NCBI RefSeq assembly: GCF_001039355.2
Contig: NW_019775709.1
Location: 193,406 to 243,366 of the forward strand
Direction of reading: 5' to 3'
Origin: Lingula anatina
Lineage: Eukaryota > Brachiopoda > Lingulata > Lingulida > Lingulidae
Length of the DNA: 49,961 bases
Shown: in pieces, positions 44,660 through 49,961 of the stretch
How the letters are laid out: every line of letters starts with the position of its first letter
How positions within the stretch are numbered: the first letter of the stretch is position 1
Position numbers and translations under genes: made by a program
The notes under the pieces: generated by a model
Seen by the model: the letters and a program-made list of their open reading frames with translations, nothing else
Told to the model about the DNA's origin: nothing
Database searches by the model: none

Positions 44660-47056
44660 TTACAATTTAATTTTTTGTGTGTTTTGACATTTATGCCAAT
44701 TTTTAGTTATCCCAAGAAAGATAATAGACAGCAGAAGGGCCATGCCTACAACTCCCAGCATTACGTATACTTTTGTATCCATACATGCAAAGTTTGAGTA
44801 AGCATACACCAGCGAGAACGTTACATAGATGGAGCTCCGCACTGTGACAAAGACAGGCCACTTCTTGTCCGGAAACACGTGTCCCACGTAAGCTGAAAAA
44901 TGAAAAGAATAATAAATACTAATAATAATAATGTTCACGGAGTAAGAACATGTTAATAAATATTAAAACAGATACCACAAAGATAAAGGAATGAATAAGA
45001 GAATATACCAGAATTTTGAGCCGTTTTTTTTTTAAATTTCCCTTCTAATTTAATTTGCATTTAAATTGAATTTTTATTACTCAATATATGTCACTATGTT
45101 AATCGACACGGTTATATTAAACGCAAATACGAATAAATAATAATAAAGAAAATAATAAACAATTAAGACAATAATATTAATAATAATAAATAAAAATTGA
45201 TATCTAGTTTCGATGATAGGAAGAAAAAACAATGGACCAAAAGTGTAATAACTTCTCACCAGATGCTGTAGCAAGCCACTGTGCGTCTCCCAGTGCAGAC
45301 ACAAACGGTATCAGGAAATAGAATCCCAGTGAATCAAAACCAGACGGTTCATAAAACAGCATACTCAGCAGACACGAGACGTTACAGCAGGCGGCGAATA
45401 CAAACAAGGCGATCCAGCCCACATGTTTCACGAGACGAAAGGTCAAGGTCGAACCCAATATTAGACCTCCACTATAGAACATGGCCGACCAGCCGTTGTA
45501 TTGAATACCTATTTCGCAGCTTACAAAAGCCTGCAAATTTAAAAGAAATGCTTCAAAATCCAGAACAAACAAAACATTATTCAATACAAATGAACTGAAG
45601 GACATTTCTTCTTCTGATTGCCTATATAAAAGAGAGAAGGGAAAGCTTTGTAAATCCTTCACCCATGTTTGTTGTAAAAATGACAATGAAAGCAAAAAAT
45701 TAAGTTATGGGGAAATATCTGATTTAATTGCTGTCGTAAATACATAGGTTTAAAAAAATGTAATCTGCTCTTTAGAATCCAGTACAACCAATGTCAAAAT
45801 ATACCTACTGTTATGAACTCTGTGAGAATTAGAGTCTGCCCAATTGCCACTAACATGAAAGCAGGCAGAATAAGACCCATCTTCTGTTTAAATATCAGTC
45901 GCCAAACAGTCGCCAAAAAAGCTCCTAAGCTGTGAAGGGAATCCCCTGTCGTTGATTTCACGTCTTTCAAAAATAATAGTGCTATCACAAAGGCCGATCC
46001 CACCAATCCTAGGAAACACCCAAGGATGATATAAATCACGTACTGATCGGGTTGTGTGATGTACGTCTCGGATGTATCTTCCCAAGGACAGAAATTACTT
46101 CCGCAAAGCGCGCTCAAGTTCCCGCCTTGCGCGTGAGAGCTGCTTCCATTACCAGTTGTGTCGTCTACTGGGCTGTTCAACACGAGAGCGGAGACCAGGT
46201 TGCCCCACATGCCACTAAATTGAAAGATTGTAAAGAATATCCCCTGGAACATGCCCATGACTTCACCTTGAGGGCGGCCGGTGATTTCAGAGTACTGAAG
46301 ACCCAGTGCGGTAACAAAGACAGCGTTGGTTATCCAATTCTGAGCGTGTCCTGGAACATACATTTGTACTATTAGAGAAGATAGAGATAGAGACAGAGGA
46401 AGAGAGAGAGACACACACAGGGAGAGTATAGACAAGTGCATGTTAAATCTGTAAACATATCTATGCATTTTGATAGGTGATTATCCACACAGACAGACAG
46501 ACAGATAGAGAAAAGGCAGTATGGATAAAAGAAAACTCAAGAGTGAAGAAATTTGCACTCATTGCGCTGCTTATTATCTAAAGGTCTTCGCGTCACACAA
46601 ATGTCAACATAAGTTTATCATGTACTTACCTATTCCAACCAGGAAAGCAACCGGCAGAATGACATAAGGCACCATGTAGAAATGTGCCGCAATGAATACT
46701 GCTTGGCAAACCCAGCCTAGAAGAACGGATCCCTTTGCTCCCAGACGTTTGGCAATCACTGGTGCGGTTACTATAGAACATACGGATCCTCCAAAGTTAC
46801 ACACTAAAGCATAGATGCCTATGTCTGGATACAAAACTCTTTCTAAATTTAATAAAGTTGACAACGGGGAGTACCCTAACATGTACACGGCTGCAAGAAC
46901 AACCAGCTGTGACAGAGGTTTCCATTTGGACAGATGAACGCGCTGATCACTTTTACCCAAAAGAGGTGTGCTTTCTCCATCGTCTTCTTGGTATACGTCG
47001 TTGCTTCTTGTAACTGACTTATTCTCCCTATCCATTCCGGTATGTTTTACTTCCAT
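44660..47056 (-). CDS. UNC93A-like multi-pass membrane protein, gene C
   Basis: Exons 47056-46630, 46350-45809, 45530-45260, 44892-44660; 490 residues, frame intact. Signatures as in gene A: LGAKGSVLLGW, GMFQGIFFTIFQFSGMWGNL, SCEIGIQYNGWSAM. It retains the acidic dileucine signal ESTPLL (28-33). In the lumenal loop two sequons (NGS, NLS) and CGSNFCPW are kept. The first 80 bp of the intron after exon 2, next to exon 3, are almost identical to those of gene B, so B and C are the youngest pair or have undergone conversion. Probably an endosomal or lysosomal membrane protein by the sorting motif; the substrate is unknown. Confidence 0.9.
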
Positions 47057-48189
47057 TGCGACTCCTCAGTCTAGTGTTATATATCTATCGGATGTGGGTG
47101 TCATAGAGTACTTTTAAGGATCGAAAGGAACCCGTGTGTACAAGTAAATATCTCCACGGTTAGGCAAGAACAATAACCTATTGCTCTTTAGGCAATTTAA
47201 CCATCGATCAGATCAGCTTCATTTGACTTCATTCGACCTGTAAAATACACCCCATACGTGCAGGCCGAGTTAATTGTCAGCTGTGTTTAAAAGAGAGCTG
47301 CTTAAACAAAAAAACGAGCGCGTTGACTGATGGCCTTGCTTCGCACTGTCAGTGACACGTGCTGTTTGTCTGTCTCACGACACAAGGTCAACCTTTCTGC
47401 AATCAACCCTGGACAGACGTCTCTTCATCTGCAAGAGACGATCATGGAAATGCACCAAGTGTGCTAATCAAACCCGGTTGGTTTAGATATTAACTAGTGG
47501 GTAAACATTTGCCTGAGATAGCACCAAGAGCGGCTGCTCCTGCCTATGTCTCTACCTCTGATCTGTTAACCACAATCTGTGTCAGATTTAGAAATGTTTT
47601 GACACAATGTCCTATTTTGGGAGCTTTTACTCTGGTATTTTTTATATGCTCGTATTAGCTAAATGTTCTAGCATATTGAAATGCTTTTGTCATTTTTACA
47701 TTCAATTCACATACATTGTGCACTCTAAAAGTGTACACAGAAATCGTACCGCATGTTCCACATGCATCATCCATTATGTTGTGTACTTTGGTGCACTATT
47801 GATCAACATTTGCGTAATATATAGTTTATAATCATGTTGATTGGGAGATTCAAGAAACTTAACGACAAAAATAAACATAACAAACGGTTATTCCAAAATG
47901 ATTCATGTACGAGAATTACTATAGTTACTATACAGTTTTGATGAGCAACAGCATTTTATTGAACATTTTACTTTCACAAAAATATTTTCAGTTCGATTTG
48001 AAAAAAAAAATCTTAAATATCTGCCACTGACAAACAATAACATAGAACTTCAAAGAGAGGGTCGTCGCATAGAGGGTAGTCATTTTGTTGCCACTGTATC
48101 GACAAATCTGCGCAAGACGACCGTTTTGCCTATGCGCAGAAAAACACCACACGCATTCCTTTCTCAAGTCCCTCCAGCTCTTCAAGCTT
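47057..48189. other. Spacer between genes C and D
   Basis: No coding exon recognised. It includes the likely gene C promoter on the right-hand side of 47056 and a - strand AATAAA at 47960-47955 for gene D. Confidence 0.45.
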
Positions 48190-49646
48190 TTATTGTTTTC
48201 CAATGCGCAAATAAGTAGGTCCATTTTTCAAACGTTCTTTAGAGTCCTTCCGTTTTCTCAGACCCTCAAACGTGTAAAACGAGGCTAATGACAGCAGTAC
48301 CATGCTGATGGTAATGTAAACCTTGGCGTCCATGCATACAAATGACGTATAGCCAAATAGGATGACGTACATGACGTTTATGAAGTTTCGCATTGTGACG
48401 TATACCGGCCATTTTTGCTGTGGAAAGTAATGGCCGATGTAAGCTGAAAAAAAAAGCAAAATTACAGTATTTTAAAGTTGATAATATCTCATTATTTGTC
48501 TAAAGAAAATAATAATGTATGCTGTAGCTTATTATGATGAATTTATCAAAGACTGAATTAACTTTGAATCAGGTTGTTCAGCAAATAACACATTACTTAA
48601 TCTCACCAGACATCTGACAGAACCAAACGGAATCCGCAAGCCCCCAAGCTACCGGAATTAGGAGGTAAAACTCGATCGTCTGCTCCGATGGTGCAAAAAA
48701 CACCATGGCGGCAAGACAGGCCAAGTTACACGCTGTGGCGATGGCAAACAATACAGGCCAACCGACATACCTGGAAAGTTGAAATGGTATAAATTGCCCT
48801 ACACATATGTAAGCATCATGAAACGAGAGGTATTACTTTACAAGACCTCGAAAAGAGATTTTGCGAGATCTTTCTTTTCAATCTTTTACACGTGATGTGA
48901 GCACAATATGTATTTTTCAACTCTAAAATAGTGCGATCTGAGTCATGTAGAAGTAATATAAATACATTAGGTTAAATGATCATTAAATCGAGGGTGCAAA
49001 CGAAACGTTACAAACGAGAAAGTTAGTAATAATTACCGTAGCGTTCGTCCGGTAATTGCGGACCCTATTATAGTACCCCCCGCGAAGCATATCATACTCC
49101 AACCGTTGTATTCTATTCCGATTTCACAGCTGACGAATGCCTGAAAGAAGATAACGAAAAGATTATGTCATTGATATTCACGGAATTTGGTTGATTGAAA
49201 CTACGCTTTAGATTAACCAGGTAAAGGGGAAATCGTGCGTTTTTAGGCCTGATAAAAAAGAGCGCAGAAAATCAGATAAAAGGCGAATGATGCAAAAATG
49301 GAAACTAACCGTCATGTATCATATTGACATTAGTATTATTATAATTATTACAGTATCTAAGATCAAGTTGCGACAAAAAACAGTTTGTAAGTCGCTCTAG
49401 GGCGTTTGACCTAAATAAAGGGTATTTCGGGTGGGCGTTGGCCTACTGTGGTAAATTCCGTCATCATGAACTGAATCTCGAACCCAATCCACATGAATGG
49501 TAATAATAAAAATGCCAGGTTTTTCTCGTAGCACATTTTCAAGATGGTGCCGCAGAAATCCACTGCGCTGTGCAGAGAGTCCCCGGTCTCTGGGTGGACA
49601 TTTTTGAGGAAAAATAGAGCTATGAAGAACGCCAACAGGTCCAGAC
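48190..49646 (-). CDS. UNC93A-like gene D, 3' part (5' end outside window)
   Basis: Exons in transcription order: 49646-49447, 49140-49037, 48770-48607, 48443-48190. Phases connect without stops. The pieces align to gene A: LDLLAFFIALFFLKNVHPET with the end of exon 2, AFVSCEIGIEYNGWSMICFA and YVGWPVLFAIATACNLACLA with exon 3, and AYIGHYFPQQKWPVYVTMRN with exon 4. Here exon 3 is split by an extra phase-2 intron (48771-49036), and exon 2 is split by an extra intron before 49646. The C-terminal tail is longer and more basic than in A-C. It is the most diverged member. Earlier exons must lie beyond the right edge; a candidate piece near 49738-49800 is too weak to call. Confidence 0.8.
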
Positions 49647-49961
49647 CTACAAGCCAAAATAATAAACAAAAATGTTTATTGGATTTCAAATCAATTGTAA
49701 AAGAAATACGTTGGTAAAAATATCTGAAGACCCACCTGTAGCTAAGTTTATGTTAATATTGAGGAAAGGTTTAAGAAGAACCAAATCGCATAGAAACGCC
49801 TTCTCTTTTTTTTTAGTCTGTTTTGTTTTGAAATAGTACGCGCTTCTGACAAAAGTGAATTCTCATTTATATTCTAGTAACTTAATAAAAAGACTGTACA
49901 AAGTTTCTTCAGTGCAGCAAAAGAAAAAAAAACCTCGTAAATATAGTTATTTCTTTCAATG

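Noticed and set aside
46351-46468. Open extension upstream of gene C exon 2 with Leu/Ser-rich residues
   Set aside because: It is the polypyrimidine and (TC)n part of intron 1; the acceptor at 46351 and the homologous borders in A and B place the exon start at 46350.
1-49961. CRISPR arrays, rRNA and tRNA genes, bacterial operons
   Set aside because: Regular repeats here are microsatellites or short tandem duplications; no tRNA- or rRNA-like segment was recognised by eye, and gene structure is eukaryotic. A tRNAscan run would be needed to exclude a tRNA fully.

Overview
The window is animal nuclear DNA: AT-rich, with multi-exon genes split by GT-AG introns, many microsatellites and transposon debris, plus a 25-N assembly gap (24658-24682). 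The gene content fits an aquatic invertebrate such as a lancelet, hemichordate, brachiopod or mollusc: an IFI44-like GTPase, tandem UNC93A-like genes, a secreted-type antistasin/WAP/TIL protein, Tc1 and Harbinger remnants. I cannot fix the species from sequence alone.

Left part (about 0.5-19 kb): three copies of an unrecognised small gene family lie on the + strand. Its exons encode an alternating beta/alpha protein. Copy 1 (705-2100) carries an in-frame stop. Copy 2 (8179-10184) has open exons but an unclear first exon. Copy 3 (14323-14530) has lost its middle. An orphan C-terminal exon of an IFI44-like GTPase lies at 3153-3406, and a complete two-exon IFI44-like GTPase lies on the - strand (18297-19337). 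Between them are a decayed retroelement tail (2385-3036), four copies of a hAT-like non-autonomous repeat, a possible LTR-retroelement scrap, and a 1.1-kb foldback structure built from Tc1 3' ends (16111-17222).

Middle (about 19.3-29.9 kb): gene-poor, with internal direct duplications. A possible promoter and untranslated first exon for the next gene lies near 25.2 kb.

29.95-35.14 kb: an eight-exon + strand gene for a 523-residue type I membrane protein. It has a signal peptide, one WAP domain, five antistasin-like repeats, two TIL domains, one transmembrane helix and a short cytosolic tail. It is probably a cell-surface protease inhibitor or growth-factor binder. A Harbinger-type MITE with a TTA target duplication sits in its second intron.

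37.4-49.96 kb: four tandem UNC93A-like multi-pass membrane protein genes on the - strand, convergent with the antistasin gene. Three are complete (four exons, identical phases, 487-490 aa). The fourth runs off the right edge and has at least two extra introns. No rRNA, tRNA, CRISPR array or bacterial-type operon was seen.
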